64,000 nucleotides of DNA from Streptococcus parapneumoniae (GCF_037076355.1 NZ_AP026968.1:1194501-1258500), one strand, 5' to 3'; positions 16,600 through 25,357 are shown, counted from the stretch's first letter. Program-made: numbers and translations. The notes: generated by a model from the sequence alone, not told the origin.

Positions 16600-16992
16600 T
16601 TATTCCTCCAAAAATTCAGGGTTTTCGTAGATGTTGCCGATGACTTCTTCATGCTCAGTCCACGCATATCCTTCTCCCAAGTCTTTTAGGTATACAGCTG
16701 GCATTCCACCTATGAATGTACCACCATATTCTTTTTCTAAATACACTTCATGTGGACATCCTCTTGTGCATTTGATAATATCTCCGACAAAGACCTCTTT
16801 GCCGTTCTTATCCTTGAGTCCTGTTGATTGCATGATAGAGTCATAATCATCAAAATGTAACCACTTTTTTCTATCTTCAATCCAAATGACAGGACAAGTC
16901 CAGTTTTCATCATCTGTGTCACAATTGCCTACCATGACTTTGTAATTCATTTCTTTTCGCAGTCTATCCCACGCTCTAAATTTTGGTATCAT
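16600..16992 (-). CDS. YopX-family phage protein
   Basis: The 130-aa protein begins MIPKFRAWDRLRKEMNYKVM and contains QSTGLKDKNGKEVFVGDIIK, the two signature parts of the YopX family found in many phages of Gram-positive bacteria. The function is not known. It overlaps the preceding gene by 4 bp and converges with mazF. Confidence 0.9.
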   Translation of the reverse strand: MIPKFRAWDRLRKEMNYKVMVGNCDTDDENWTCPVIWIEDRKKWLHFDDYDSIMQSTGLKDKNGKEVFVGDIIKCTRGCPHEVYLEKEYGGTFIGGMPAVYLKDLGEGYAWTEHEEVIGNIYENPEFLEE

Positions 16993-17249
16993 AACATCAC
17001 CTCATCCCCAACTTTCACTTTCTCATACACGTCCTTCGTAACTACAAACACCCCGTAGTCACGAATGGTAAGCGTGTATAGCTTCCCCTGTCGTCCTTTC
17101 TCAAGGACTTTACCGAATATCTCAGCGCCTGCGTTATCGGCTTTATAGATAACCAGCGGTTTCTTCTCTTCCAAATCTCGAATCCTGTCCATCTGCCAGA
17201 TGTTCAATCCAGCAGAGACAAGAATCCAGATAGCTATGAATCGTTTCAA
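16989..17249 (-). CDS. DUF1372-type phage protein
   Basis: An 86-aa protein with an N-terminal hydrophobic segment (MKRFIAIWILVSAGLNIWQM), which looks like a signal anchor, then a small beta domain with LYTLTIRDYGVFVVTKDVYE and a final KVGDEVML. This matches the DUF1372 small proteins of streptococcal phages. Function unknown; probably membrane-attached. Confidence 0.7.
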   Translation of the reverse strand: MKRFIAIWILVSAGLNIWQMDRIRDLEEKKPLVIYKADNAGAEIFGKVLEKGRQGKLYTLTIRDYGVFVVTKDVYEKVKVGDEVML

Positions 17250-17377
17250 TCTGTGACCTCCTCATTCATAATTTTGTTGAACTGCTCTTTGTCAATAAGG
17301 CCACGATTAATCATGGTTTTGACTGTCAACACAATCTTGTTCAATTTGTTAAATTCTTTGTCGGGCAATGTAATCAT
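17246..17377 (-). CDS. small hypothetical phage protein
   Basis: A 43-aa ORF (MITLPDKEFNKLNKIVLTVK) with GGAAAGGATTACT just upstream of ATG 17377. An in-frame ATG at 17392 overlaps the stop of the DUF1642 gene and is a possible alternative. It overlaps the next gene by 4 bp. It appears helical and has no recognised family. Confidence 0.6.
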   Translation of the reverse strand: MITLPDKEFNKLNKIVLTVKTMINRGLIDKEQFNKIMNEEVTD

Positions 17378-17391
17378 AGTAATCCTTTCCA

Positions 17392-18117
17392 TCACTCCAC
17401 CTCCTCAATCTCAATCCCTGGGCAATCGAATACCCAGCCGAAGTTGGCTTCTTCTAGTTGTTTGCGGGTGTGAGTTGTACGAAATTTTTTATCTAGTGTT
17501 ATATTTTTTAACGTCCAAGCGTGAAGGTGCTTAATCAAGGTTAAGTAACTATATGAGTCTTCAATCCATTTAAACCTTACATAATACTTTTTCTCTTCCT
17601 CGACCTCGTAGCCGAATTGGTGCATGTTGACAAGGGTTTGAATAGGTTTATTATCTACGTCGTTTAACCAAAAAGCGAACTTACTATCAATCTTTCCCGA
17701 CTCGCTTTTTGAAGATAACCAATCCCACACATTGTACTCAAATTCGTCTTTGTGTTCCTCATACCAATCCGCCACAAACTTCTTAACTTTGACTTTTTCA
17801 CGTTCAACCATACCTTCAAGTTTGCCTTGCTCATAACCTTCACGCCATTTTGCATGACTAAAATCCTGTTTAAATTCACTCATGATAGCCTTTAGCCAAA
17901 CTTCACGATCATGGTCTGGCAGTTCTCGTAATCGTGCTAATATGTTCTTGAGATAGCGTGGAGCTTCGTCTGCATGACCTGTTTCTGGTTCGTCTAAACG
18001 CTTCAAATCGCTTATTATACCGTCTGTTGCTACAACTTTAAAATTATAGCTATTTTTAAGCAACTCATATTTCGAAATTAATTCTTGTTTATTCGTTCTT
18101 AATTCCTGCTTATTCAT
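17392..18117 (-). CDS. DUF1642-family phage protein
   Basis: A 241-aa protein with a charged N-terminal half and a C-terminal domain containing FVADWYEEHKDEFEYNVWDW, then KKYYVRFKWIEDSYSYLTLI and ARKQLEEANFGWVFDCPGIE-like ending (TRKQLEEANFGWVFDCPGIE). These are the marks of DUF1642, a family common in streptococcal and lactococcal phages. Function unknown. Its ATG overlaps the end of the previous small gene. Confidence 0.82.
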   Translation of the reverse strand: MNKQELRTNKQELISKYELLKNSYNFKVVATDGIISDLKRLDEPETGHADEAPRYLKNILARLRELPDHDREVWLKAIMSEFKQDFSHAKWREGYEQGKLEGMVEREKVKVKKFVADWYEEHKDEFEYNVWDWLSSKSESGKIDSKFAFWLNDVDNKPIQTLVNMHQFGYEVEEEKKYYVRFKWIEDSYSYLTLIKHLHAWTLKNITLDKKFRTTHTRKQLEEANFGWVFDCPGIEIEEVE

Positions 18118-18259
18118 CTTCCAACTCCTTCACTTTCTGTTTCAATTCTTCATTTCTCTTTCGTGCATCACACGGCTTCGAATACTCGACTATCTTTTCT
18201 TCGTTTTGCTTAATTGTGCGTTTCAGTCCGTCTATGACTGTTTGTTTATCATACTTCAA
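18110..18259 (-). CDS. small coiled-coil phage protein
   Basis: A 49-aa ORF with a TTG start at 18259 preceded by GAGGTATTTAG. It is highly charged (KQNEEKIVEYSKPCDARKRN, ELKQKVKELEDE) and probably forms a short coiled coil. Both ends overlap the neighbouring genes (TTGA and ATGAATAA), which favours a real gene. Function unknown. Confidence 0.55.
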   Translation of the reverse strand: MKYDKQTVIDGLKRTIKQNEEKIVEYSKPCDARKRNEELKQKVKELEDE

Positions 18260-18486
18260 CTAAATACCTCATCAAATTTCATGACATCCTCATTCCACTT
18301 GAACGGTTCGTGTGCCAGTCTTGCGAAACTATTCTTATCAACTCCATTCGGTCTATCTGTGGCATATTTCAAAAACAATGGTTGTTTACACACATAACAT
18401 CGAACCGATTTCCAATCTGATCCAACATATCTCACGAAGCAACTTCCGCAAAACGGACACTGTACGTCTGTTCTTAGTTTATTCAT
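18256..18486 (-). CDS. zinc-ribbon phage protein
   Basis: A 76-aa protein from MNKLRTDVQCPFCGSCFVRY with a second Cys pair (VRCYVCKQPLF), giving a CxxC-CxxC zinc ribbon. The longer frame to 18543 would run over the iteron region, so the later start is chosen. It lies right next to the putative origin, so a replication or regulatory role is possible but unproven. Confidence 0.65.
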   Translation of the reverse strand: MNKLRTDVQCPFCGSCFVRYVGSDWKSVRCYVCKQPLFLKYATDRPNGVDKNSFARLAHEPFKWNEDVMKFDEVFS

Positions 18487-18516
18487 TTTTTTCCATTTTT
18501 TACAAATAAAATTTAA

Positions 18517-18796
18517 TGCAACCGTGCAACCGATAGAAATCAAAAAGTAAAAAGTAAATTTTAAGAATCCTTATTTAATAGGCTTTCTCTTTATATACTA
18601 TTATTAAATATACTTTTTATAAAATATCGGTTGTATCGGTTGCATTATATAAAAATAGTCTAAAAAAACCAGTAATATCAAGGGGTTAGGGGTGCAACCG
18701 TTCTTTCATTTTATCGGATGCATATCGGATACATGCAACCGTTCTTTTTTTAAAGTGCATCCGATGCAACCGATAGAAATCAGAAACGTATCCGAT
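18517..18796. repeat. CAACCGAT iteron cluster, candidate phage replication origin
   Basis: An AT-rich, non-coding stretch with at least seven CAACCG motifs in both directions (18517, 18525, inverted pair at 18626-18644, 18692, 18732, 18766) and related CATCCGAT or ATCGGAT copies (18712, 18724, 18755, 18788). The strings GCAACCGATAGAAATCA at both ends match exactly. It abuts the stop of the VapE helicase gene. Iterons beside the replication helicase are the normal design of a theta-type phage origin. Confidence 0.65.
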
Positions 18797-20131
18797 CTAC
18801 TTTTGTATAATTCTCTTAAAACCTTTTGTATTTTTTCCACCGATTCGAAACTGCCCCTTTTGCCAATCGGGATGATTGTCCATAATCATATTGATTTTAG
18901 TCGAGAGTTTCTTATCATTTGAATTTCTCATAAATAGGTTATACATGATTTCCCGAGTTGAAACTTTCGATAGTTTTTCAGCGCCAGGTTCGAACTCGCC
19001 ATTGTTATCAAAATACTTAAAGGTATATTGATGTTGCTGCTGCATGGACCAATTATGCCAATTTTTAGGCACAGGCATATCTAAATATTCAAGTACCTGC
19101 AATTCAACTTCATCACGATACATGAACCGTTCTCGATAGATGTTCAGTTCTTCTTCTGTCTTTTTATCAAACATCAAATCAACACCAGTTTTATAGATTG
19201 TGACAGCTTCGCCCCAAATCTGCTCAATTGTCTCAGGTTCGATTTCCATCGGGTGTTTCTTCTGCTTGCTAGCATCTGCCATCACAGATAAGAACCGTCG
19301 CTCCCCAGTCTTATCCTTGAGGTATTCTTTCTGGTTCGTCGTCCTTGCTAAGATGAAGTTCTTAGCGAATTCTTCTGTACGCTTCATGTAAGGTTTACGA
19401 TAACGTAAGCTTGTTTTTGAGATAAAGGCTTTCGTTTCAGCAAAACTCATTCGATTACTAGCAACCATTTCATCATCATTGACAATCAAGGATTTTAGCA
19501 TGATGTCGTAGTTGTCTTTGTTTGTAAAATCAGTAACGGCATCGGTATACCAGTCACCACCTAACTTTTGGAGAAGAGAGGTTTTCCCGACACCTTGACC
19601 ACCTACCAAGTCCAGAACATAGTCAAATTTAACGTAAGGATCATAGACTTTAGCAACTGCACCAACTAACCATATTTGAGCGATTTTAGAAATCAAGGGG
19701 TTATCATCAGCACCGAGATAGACCTGAAGCATTTGGTTAATACGCTCACGACCATCCCACCTTCCTTCTGCTCGTTCCATGTATTCTAGAACCGGGTTGT
19801 AGCTTCTTTCTGAGAAGAAAGTCTCCATACCGTCTAGCATGGCTTGATTGGTAAAAGCTACGCCCAAAACACTTTCAAAATAAACTTTTACAACTGAGTC
19901 AAAATTTGAAGGCAATTCCCCTTTTTTGAAAAGGGTGTTGCCTATTTTGATATCTTTTAGGAGTTCATGTTCTTGTGAAAATTCATTGTGTTTCAAATAA
20001 ATACTAAGCTGATCATCTGCCTTAAAGGAAAGTAACACATTGCTGGGACTGTTCGATTTAATCGCACCTTTATCTGTTAGTATCATCGTATCTTGTGAAT
20101 TAATACTTACAACATTACCAATTGCTCTCAC
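18797..20131 (-). CDS. VapE-family replicative helicase/ATPase
   Basis: The 444-aa protein has the SF3-like ATPase core: LVGGQGVGKTSLLQKLGGDW (Walker A), then YDIMLKSLIVNDDEMVASNR, and ARTTNQKEYLKDKTGERRFL. This is the virulence-associated protein E family, the main replication helicase in many Gram-positive prophages, acting with the prim-pol encoded next to it. The two overlap by 4 bp. The candidate origin lies directly downstream. Confidence 0.92.
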   Translation of the reverse strand: MRAIGNVVSINSQDTMILTDKGAIKSNSPSNVLLSFKADDQLSIYLKHNEFSQEHELLKDIKIGNTLFKKGELPSNFDSVVKVYFESVLGVAFTNQAMLDGMETFFSERSYNPVLEYMERAEGRWDGRERINQMLQVYLGADDNPLISKIAQIWLVGAVAKVYDPYVKFDYVLDLVGGQGVGKTSLLQKLGGDWYTDAVTDFTNKDNYDIMLKSLIVNDDEMVASNRMSFAETKAFISKTSLRYRKPYMKRTEEFAKNFILARTTNQKEYLKDKTGERRFLSVMADASKQKKHPMEIEPETIEQIWGEAVTIYKTGVDLMFDKKTEEELNIYRERFMYRDEVELQVLEYLDMPVPKNWHNWSMQQQHQYTFKYFDNNGEFEPGAEKLSKVSTREIMYNLFMRNSNDKKLSTKINMIMDNHPDWQKGQFRIGGKNTKGFKRIIQK

Positions 20132-20949
20132 CTCCTATCTTTCTTAATCATACTTTCAATTGTTCGCATCATTTCTTTGTCAGGTAAAGGATTTGGACTA
20201 TTGACATTCGCTAATCTAGCCAACTGAACAACAACTTCATCATCAACCGCTCTAAACAAGAGACCACCGACGAATTTTGCTAATTTGTCATTTCGTCCAC
20301 CCTCATCACCAAAACCAAGGGCTATGGTTTCAAAGAGTTCGGTCGTTTGTGTCTTCTCCCTGGTTTGTGACCGCCTAGCTAAATCCCTCAGACCATCTTT
20401 ACCATCGTATCTATAGCCGTGAGTTTCACCGTACTGCTTCTTAATCGCTTGGATCAAATCTCTGGAAGGAGTGACGATTGTCCCACCTTCCTTTGATTTT
20501 TCTAAATCCCACTCATACTGACCTTTCTCGGTCGCTGAAGGAGCGACTAAGACAAAGTTATTCTCATGAGCCTTGATATCGACACCAGGCAGAAATTTGA
20601 TCATCTGAGTAATCGGCTCATCTTCTCGCTTAAAGTAGAAGAGATGCTTACCACCACTAGCGGTTTTGGCTTGTAGCGTCGGTTCGATTAAATCCAGATG
20701 TTTCCATTTTTTCAACGACTCAAAGCCGTTCTCTTTGCCATGCTTGTCGATATCGACTACAAAGAAATTGGTTGTCCTTAATGCGATATTGGCATTAGGA
20801 AAGCCGTCCCAAAAGGTTTCAATTTCACTTGCAGTCATGGTAGGCTTATCAGCAAATTCAATCAATGGCATCTTATTTTTAGGATTGATTGGAATAACTG
20901 AGAAGCCTAATTTTTGATACTGCAAAGCGTATTCTTTCATTGACGGCAT
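20128..20949 (-). CDS. bifunctional DNA primase/polymerase (prim-pol)
   Basis: A 273-aa protein starting MPSMKEYALQYQKLGFSVIP. It shows the prim-pol marks: IPINPKNKMPLIEF, NANIALRTTNFFVVDIDKHG with the catalytic Asp pair, TASGGKHLFYF with the active-site His, and LPGVDIKAHENNFVLVAPS. It makes primers for phage replication. It overlaps the VapE gene by 4 bp. Confidence 0.9.
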   Translation of the reverse strand: MPSMKEYALQYQKLGFSVIPINPKNKMPLIEFADKPTMTASEIETFWDGFPNANIALRTTNFFVVDIDKHGKENGFESLKKWKHLDLIEPTLQAKTASGGKHLFYFKREDEPITQMIKFLPGVDIKAHENNFVLVAPSATEKGQYEWDLEKSKEGGTIVTPSRDLIQAIKKQYGETHGYRYDGKDGLRDLARRSQTREKTQTTELFETIALGFGDEGGRNDKLAKFVGGLLFRAVDDEVVVQLARLANVNSPNPLPDKEMMRTIESMIKKDRR

Positions 20950-20967
20950 ATCTTAACTCCTTATTTC

Positions 20968-21477
20968 TTAGAATGGCAAACCATCATCCTCAATTTCTTC
21001 TACATTTACAGGCTGCATGGTATCTTCTTCAAGGTCATAGCTACGGAACTCACGACCATCTTTACCTTTAGTTACAGTGATAATCAGATTGAAATAAGAG
21101 CCAACTGCTTTACGTTGAAGCGCCTCTTCCATGCTCTTCCCGTCTACGAAATCATCGGTCATAACCTGGTCACCACTTAATACAATTGTTTTTTGGAAGA
21201 ATTTAATAGTACGTTGTACTGCCCATTCAAGACTCTTACCTTTCCACTCTGTCAAAGTCCCGAATGTGGCAAATTCAGAACGCCCGATATGGTCTCCGCC
21301 TCGAATTTCGAACTGATAACCCAAACTCTCCCAACCGCTATCTGCGACGTTAAATGTTGCTTTTTTCAATACTACTGGGTAAGTTCCAGCTGGAATCGGA
21401 CCGGGTCCGTTTGCGCTGTCTTTACGTGGGTCAAAGCCTTCTTTTTTGATTGATTTTGCGATATCTAATAAACTCAT
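20968..21477 (-). CDS. DUF669-family replication protein (SSB-like)
   Basis: The 169-aa protein begins MSLLDIAKSIKKEGFDPRKD, has GPIPAGTYPVVLKKATF and later FFQKTIVLSGDQVMTDD. The end EEIEDDGLPF resembles the acidic DDxIPF tip by which single-strand binding proteins recruit partners. DUF669 proteins are found beside prim-pol and Sak4-type ATPases in phages and probably bind single-stranded DNA. Confidence 0.82.
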   Translation of the reverse strand: MSLLDIAKSIKKEGFDPRKDSANGPGPIPAGTYPVVLKKATFNVADSGWESLGYQFEIRGGDHIGRSEFATFGTLTEWKGKSLEWAVQRTIKFFQKTIVLSGDQVMTDDFVDGKSMEEALQRKAVGSYFNLIITVTKGKDGREFRSYDLEEDTMQPVNVEEIEDDGLPF

Positions 21478-21496
21478 TTGTTTTCTCCTTTAATTC

Positions 21497-22300
21497 TTAA
21501 AATAATTCTTTAACTGCTGCATCTTCGTTTTTTTCTACTTTGGCAGTCGGTTCAATTTTTGGTACTTCTGTTTTTTTGACTCGTGCAGGTTCAACTGCAC
21601 CACGGATGGTTGTCAAGATTTTCAAAATCTCTTTATCATCAACTTGGTCTGCATAGTAAGTCTTACGTTTGCGGTCAACCTCACGGTTATAATTGCGACC
21701 AATTTTTTCAGTATGGATCATCAAGTCCGAATTACCGTTGATAAGGTTAACGTACTTATCTTTTAAACTTGGTTTATCTTTGGTTGCATTACCATTGTCG
21801 TCATATTCAGAAATCTGACGACTGATATAAATCACGTTCATCGGTAGAGCCTTCAAGTCAATAACCAACTCGGTTACTGCTTGATTAAAGAAATCGTACC
21901 CTTTGCCATATGGAACTTCTGATAATGATTTCAGCCTTGGTTTACCAGCTGGTGTCAATTCATCACAAGCTGCGATTTTAATCATCTCAATCACATCATC
22001 GATAACATCAACAACGACTGTTTCGTACGAATGTTTTTGAGTTTGAAGGGCCAAAAGGATTTCTCCCAATTGCTTAATGACTGAGTTCGTAATTTTACCA
22101 GTCTGGTCTTTTTCATTCACCAACTGAATACTTGGTACGCTGTTTGCCTCAGCATTTCCGTCCGTATTCAAAATGATTGGGTTCGGAAACTCATTTGCTA
22201 AATAGGATTTTCCACTCATGGTTTCGCCATAAATGAAATAGTTTCGAGGTGTGTCCCGTGGGACTCGAGGTTTGTTTTCTGGTAACTTAAACAAATTCAT
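21497..22300 (-). CDS. Sak4-like RecA-fold ATPase
   Basis: A 267-aa protein with Walker A GETMSGKSYLA near residue 26 and ETVVVDVIDDVIEMIKIA as Walker B. The AAA_24/Sak4 family drives single-strand annealing recombination in phages with a DUF669 partner. The C-terminal 40 residues are charged and probably disordered. Its start overlaps the helicase gene end by 4 bp. Confidence 0.83.
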   Translation of the reverse strand: MNLFKLPENKPRVPRDTPRNYFIYGETMSGKSYLANEFPNPIILNTDGNAEANSVPSIQLVNEKDQTGKITNSVIKQLGEILLALQTQKHSYETVVVDVIDDVIEMIKIAACDELTPAGKPRLKSLSEVPYGKGYDFFNQAVTELVIDLKALPMNVIYISRQISEYDDNGNATKDKPSLKDKYVNLINGNSDLMIHTEKIGRNYNREVDRKRKTYYADQVDDKEILKILTTIRGAVEPARVKKTEVPKIEPTAKVEKNEDAAVKELF

Positions 22301-23490
22301 ACTCCTTTAAAATAAAATTCAATTACATTTACATCGTGCTGCTGCCGGCTTCCTGTTATGCGCCACAGCAACTGTCGATAATCATCATATTCTCCAGAAC
22401 CTTCTTCTACAGGATCCAGAACAACGATGGTTTGGTATTTGTGTTGTAGGCCATCCACTCCAACACCTAAAACTTGACTGGTAGCAACGACCACTTTATT
22501 ATCAAGACCGTCTTGAATATCCCCTGTCCAGATGCCAATATCTGGATGGCGTTCTCGGATAACATTCACAATCTGCTTGGACTTACTAACAATCAACATG
22601 TCGTGTGGCGCTCGTTCGATTAGTCCATCTAATTTTAATAGCAGGGGCGTATCAGCATTGACTGGCTTTAGTTTTGGAAAATCGATTTCTACGCCTGTTT
22701 GATTCAGATAGCGCTCAAAGGTCTTTCTTCCAAATGATTGCTTGGCCATAGCGGTCTTGCCGTCAACTGTTACAAGATTTAGCTTTCTAAATTCTGTAAG
22801 CTTGTCGGTGTTTCCTGATTCTACCTTAACTGGATAAAACTTAATCTCAAAACCGTTGTTTTCAACTGCATTTTCGATTTCTTCGATTTCTTCCCATCTG
22901 AAGAAATTTGGTAAATCTGAGATATATTTCTCATAATCTCTAAAATCTTCCCACTTCTCCTTTGAATAACTAAATGGATCATAGACCATTTTTCCATGAG
23001 TCTTTTGCCAGTCAAATTTATTGTTGGGTGTTGCCCATCCGAAAACTGTTTTTTCGAGTGGGTAGAAATTCTGACCTTTTTTTCGGATTGGAGTCGCTGA
23101 AAGACCTATCGTATATTTCCGCTTTATTTTGCGATACAAGGCCACTTGCTTATCAGACGACATATTCTGCCACTCATCTATTATCAGCACATCACAGGTT
23201 AATTTATGACCCTTTTTGACCTGATTTTGAAGATACCTGTCTGTTTGGATGATAACCTCAACATCATCATCAAATTTCATAAATTTAACGGCATCTATCC
23301 AACCATTTAAAATGGCTAATCGGTTATTTGTGATGATGATTTTCTTTGCTTTCTTATGCTTTGCAATCGATAAGGCGCATATAGTTTTACCTCTGCCCCC
23401 AAGAGCCTCTAAAAAGATTCCATTTGATAAGTGGTCGCTTCTTTTAACTGCTTCAGCTTGCCACTTTCTTAGCCTTATCGTGATACTCGC
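22297..23490 (-). CDS. DEAD/DEAH-type helicase, start codon unresolved
   Basis: The frame has LRKWQAEAVKRSDHLSNG, then Walker A ALGGRGKTICALSIAKH, LIIDEWQNMSSDKQ (motif II) and YTIGLSATPIR (motif III), ending with a motif VI-like QLLWRITGSRQQ. The first ATG in frame (23280) would remove Walker A. The frame is open back to 23490 after a TGA, but no ATG, GTG or TTG exists before Walker A; ATC (23484) or ATA (23478) are the only near-starts. It probably starts there or is damaged. The helicase acts in phage DNA replication or recombination. Confidence 0.75.
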   Translation of the reverse strand, partial: ASITIRLRKWQAEAVKRSDHLSNGIFLEALGGRGKTICALSIAKHKKAKKIIITNNRLAILNGWIDAVKFMKFDDDVEVIIQTDRYLQNQVKKGHKLTCDVLIIDEWQNMSSDKQVALYRKIKRKYTIGLSATPIRKKGQNFYPLEKTVFGWATPNNKFDWQKTHGKMVYDPFSYSKEKWEDFRDYEKYISDLPNFFRWEEIEEIENAVENNGFEIKFYPVKVESGNTDKLTEFRKLNLVTVDGKTAMAKQSFGRKTFERYLNQTGVEIDFPKLKPVNADTPLLLKLDGLIERAPHDMLIVSKSKQIVNVIRERHPDIGIWTGDIQDGLDNKVVVATSQVLGVGVDGLQHKYQTIVVLDPVEEGSGEYDDYRQLLWRITGSRQQHDVNVIEFYFKGV

Positions 23491-23941
23491 TCACCACCTT
23501 TCCTATATCCTGAATTACTTCTTCAACATCATTCCTCATAGCCCAAAATAGACCTAGTCTTGCAGCTGCTCGAATGTCTTGATGATGGCTTTTCTCAAAC
23601 TTCCAAAGACCTAAGATTTTTAAAAGATCGTCTGGAATATCTGATTTATAGCCTGCATTGAATTGAAGAATAGCCTCTGGATAACAAAGCTGGATATAAG
23701 CGATAGTTTCTGCTACGCTATTATCTTTTGATTTATCATTGTCTCTTGGTTTATATTCCTCGACTATGACTACATCAAATTCAAGACTCTCTCCGATTTC
23801 ATGGAACCAATCAGCGAAACCTCGCATACCATAAGATACTGCCCAGCTATCGACTAATCTCGCATTGTCTAATAAGACAATTCCTGTTGTTGAAGTTTCA
23901 ATTTTATTACTACTCGGGTCAATCGCTAAGATTTTGGTCAT
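23453..23941 (-). CDS. RuvC-like Holliday junction resolvase
   Basis: A 162-aa protein with the RNase H-fold resolvase pattern: MTKILAIDPSSNKIETSTTG (first Asp at residue 7), FDVVIVEEYKPRD (Glu) and SHHQDIRAAARLGLFWAMRN (last Asp). It resolves branched phage DNA before packaging. It overlaps the helicase frame by 38 bp and the previous gene by 23 bp. Confidence 0.85.
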   Translation of the reverse strand: MTKILAIDPSSNKIETSTTGIVLLDNARLVDSWAVSYGMRGFADWFHEIGESLEFDVVIVEEYKPRDNDKSKDNSVAETIAYIQLCYPEAILQFNAGYKSDIPDDLLKILGLWKFEKSHHQDIRAAARLGLFWAMRNDVEEVIQDIGKVVSEYHDKAKKVAS

Positions 23942-24164
23942 TTATTACCTCGATAAGATTTTCCAGTAAGTGTCCGAACCCTTCCATTTGCTCATCTCTA
24001 ACATCGTAATCATCGATTTTAAAATCTAGTTCGATGCATTGTAGAGCTTGTTCGAAAGTTAAAAAACTATACACTTCACATAGATTACGAGCATGCAATA
24101 CAATTCGTTCCCCTGGGAAATCTATATTTTCCACCCGTGGTTTTTGGTCGAATAAAGTTCCCAT
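23919..24164 (-). CDS. hypothetical phage protein
   Basis: An 81-aa acidic protein (MGTLFDQKPRVENIDFPGER) that shares one base with the Gp157 gene stop and overlaps the resolvase start. No domain is recognised. Its place in the replication operon suggests a recombination accessory role. Confidence 0.65.
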   Translation of the reverse strand: MGTLFDQKPRVENIDFPGERIVLHARNLCEVYSFLTFEQALQCIELDFKIDDYDVRDEQMEGFGHLLENLIEVINDQNLSD

Positions 24165-24643
24165 TATTTAATCCTCAAACTTCTACTTTCTTGCAAGGTA
24201 GCCCCCTTGACTTTCTTACCTGCATTCAGCAATTCCTTGATAGCATTTTTGTCAGGTTTTTTTGCAATCACAAAATATTTCTTAGGTAGCAGATCCTCAT
24301 CCACAATGACTGAAGGTTGATTTTTAGCCATGTAAACAGTGAAAAGTAAACCTTTAACTTTTTCATGCCCTGTAATTTCAAATGCTTCTTGCATACTTCT
24401 TTTAAGCCATACGACATCATTATCTAATGATTTATAACGAGCAGTTAGACGATCAATTTCTTCTTTGATCAGCTTTTTGCTAGCTTCTTTATTTTTGATA
24501 ACTTTAGCAGTATTTTCGACTTTTTCTTCGAATTCGTTTGACCAATCTATCGACTCTAAAGTGTCAGCTTTTGTCTCTTCGTCTAATCCTTCCGTGTCAT
24601 TGATTCGTTTAAAAGTCCCAGTTAATTCATAAAGTGTTGTCAT
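24164..24643 (-). CDS. siphovirus Gp157-family protein
   Basis: A 159-aa, mostly helical protein starting MTTLYELTGTFKRINDTEGL with a coiled-coil middle (VIKNKEASKKLIKEEIDRLT, LKRSMQEAFEITGHEKVKG) and the typical LPKKYFVIAKKPDKNAIKEL near the end. Gp157 was linked to resistance to phage in S. thermophilus and is common beside Sak4 and DUF669 genes. The exact activity is not known. Confidence 0.88.
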   Translation of the reverse strand: MTTLYELTGTFKRINDTEGLDEETKADTLESIDWSNEFEEKVENTAKVIKNKEASKKLIKEEIDRLTARYKSLDNDVVWLKRSMQEAFEITGHEKVKGLLFTVYMAKNQPSVIVDEDLLPKKYFVIAKKPDKNAIKELLNAGKKVKGATLQESRSLRIK

Positions 24644-24984
24644 TACTTGGTCACCTCTTTCATCAATTTATTTGCTTCTTTAATTAGCAAACGCATAACG
24701 TTGCTGTCTGTTTCTTTCTCTGCTGCTCGTGTCAACATATCTACCCACTCGCGTCTAGTGTCATTCTTCCAATCAACTAGTTCAATGAGTTCTTCTGTTT
24801 TACTAAAGTAAGGTAAGTAGTCAAGAGACTTATCTTCTAATCGGACACATCTACCTGCCTTCATATCTTTAGATACATTCGCCCTCACAATGCTATTTGT
24901 TGTGTTGATAGCCTCAGCAACTTCATCATACGAGGCAGTAGGGTGGTCTTTGTAATATTCCCTAATTCGTTCCGCTTGAGTCAT
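24643..24984 (-). CDS. winged-helix-like phage DNA-binding protein
   Basis: A 113-aa protein whose N-terminal part (AERIREYYKDHPTASYDEVA, EAINTTNSIVRANVSKDMKA) reads as a helix-turn-helix with a wing (GRCVRLEDKSLDYLPY). The C-terminal half is helical. It begins the replication transcript with 1-bp overlap to Gp157 and may be a regulator. Confidence 0.65.
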   Translation of the reverse strand: MTQAERIREYYKDHPTASYDEVAEAINTTNSIVRANVSKDMKAGRCVRLEDKSLDYLPYFSKTEELIELVDWKNDTRREWVDMLTRAAEKETDSNVMRLLIKEANKLMKEVTK

Positions 24985-24995
24985 TTGTCCTCTCC

Positions 24996-25226
24996 TTATA
25001 CTTTCATATTCATGTTTGAACTTGCATCTTCAACCAATGCCTTCAAATCGTTTTGGTATTTATCAATCAGTTATCTGTTGTTGTTTACGAAATTAGCAAC
25101 AACCTGTCCAAGAAATTCTTGCGTTGGAATTCCTTTAATATCAGCCAGTAACTTTACAAGCTCTTTCTGTTCCTCGGTCACTTCTGCTCTGAGAAATGAC
25201 TTTCCTCTATGATGTAAATCTATTAA
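24996..25226 (-). pseudogene. small phage gene broken by in-frame TAA
   Basis: One frame reads GKSFLRAEVTEEQKELVKLL, then ANFVNNNR, a TAA at 25071-25073, then LIDKYQNDLKALVEDASS to a stop at 24996. The run across the stop looks like one protein of about 70 aa in which a CAA Gln codon has become TAA. No normal start codon precedes it either. Confidence 0.5.
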
Positions 25227-25357
25227 TCATACGCCCTTCCCTTAAATTCATACTTGATTTCCACACTCCCACATTTCACACATTCGAGAGGTGGATAACT
25301 ATCGAACCAATCAAACTCATGTCCACACTCTGAACATCCACACTTCCACAAATACAT
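25223..25357 (-). CDS. small zinc-ribbon protein
   Basis: A 44-aa ORF with GGAGGAA upstream (two ATGs in tandem, 25360 and 25357). It has paired cysteines (KCGCSECGHEF and LECVKCGS), a classic zinc ribbon. The start overlaps the stop of the previous gene. Role unknown. Confidence 0.65.
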   Translation of the reverse strand: MYLWKCGCSECGHEFDWFDSYPPLECVKCGSVEIKYEFKGRAYD

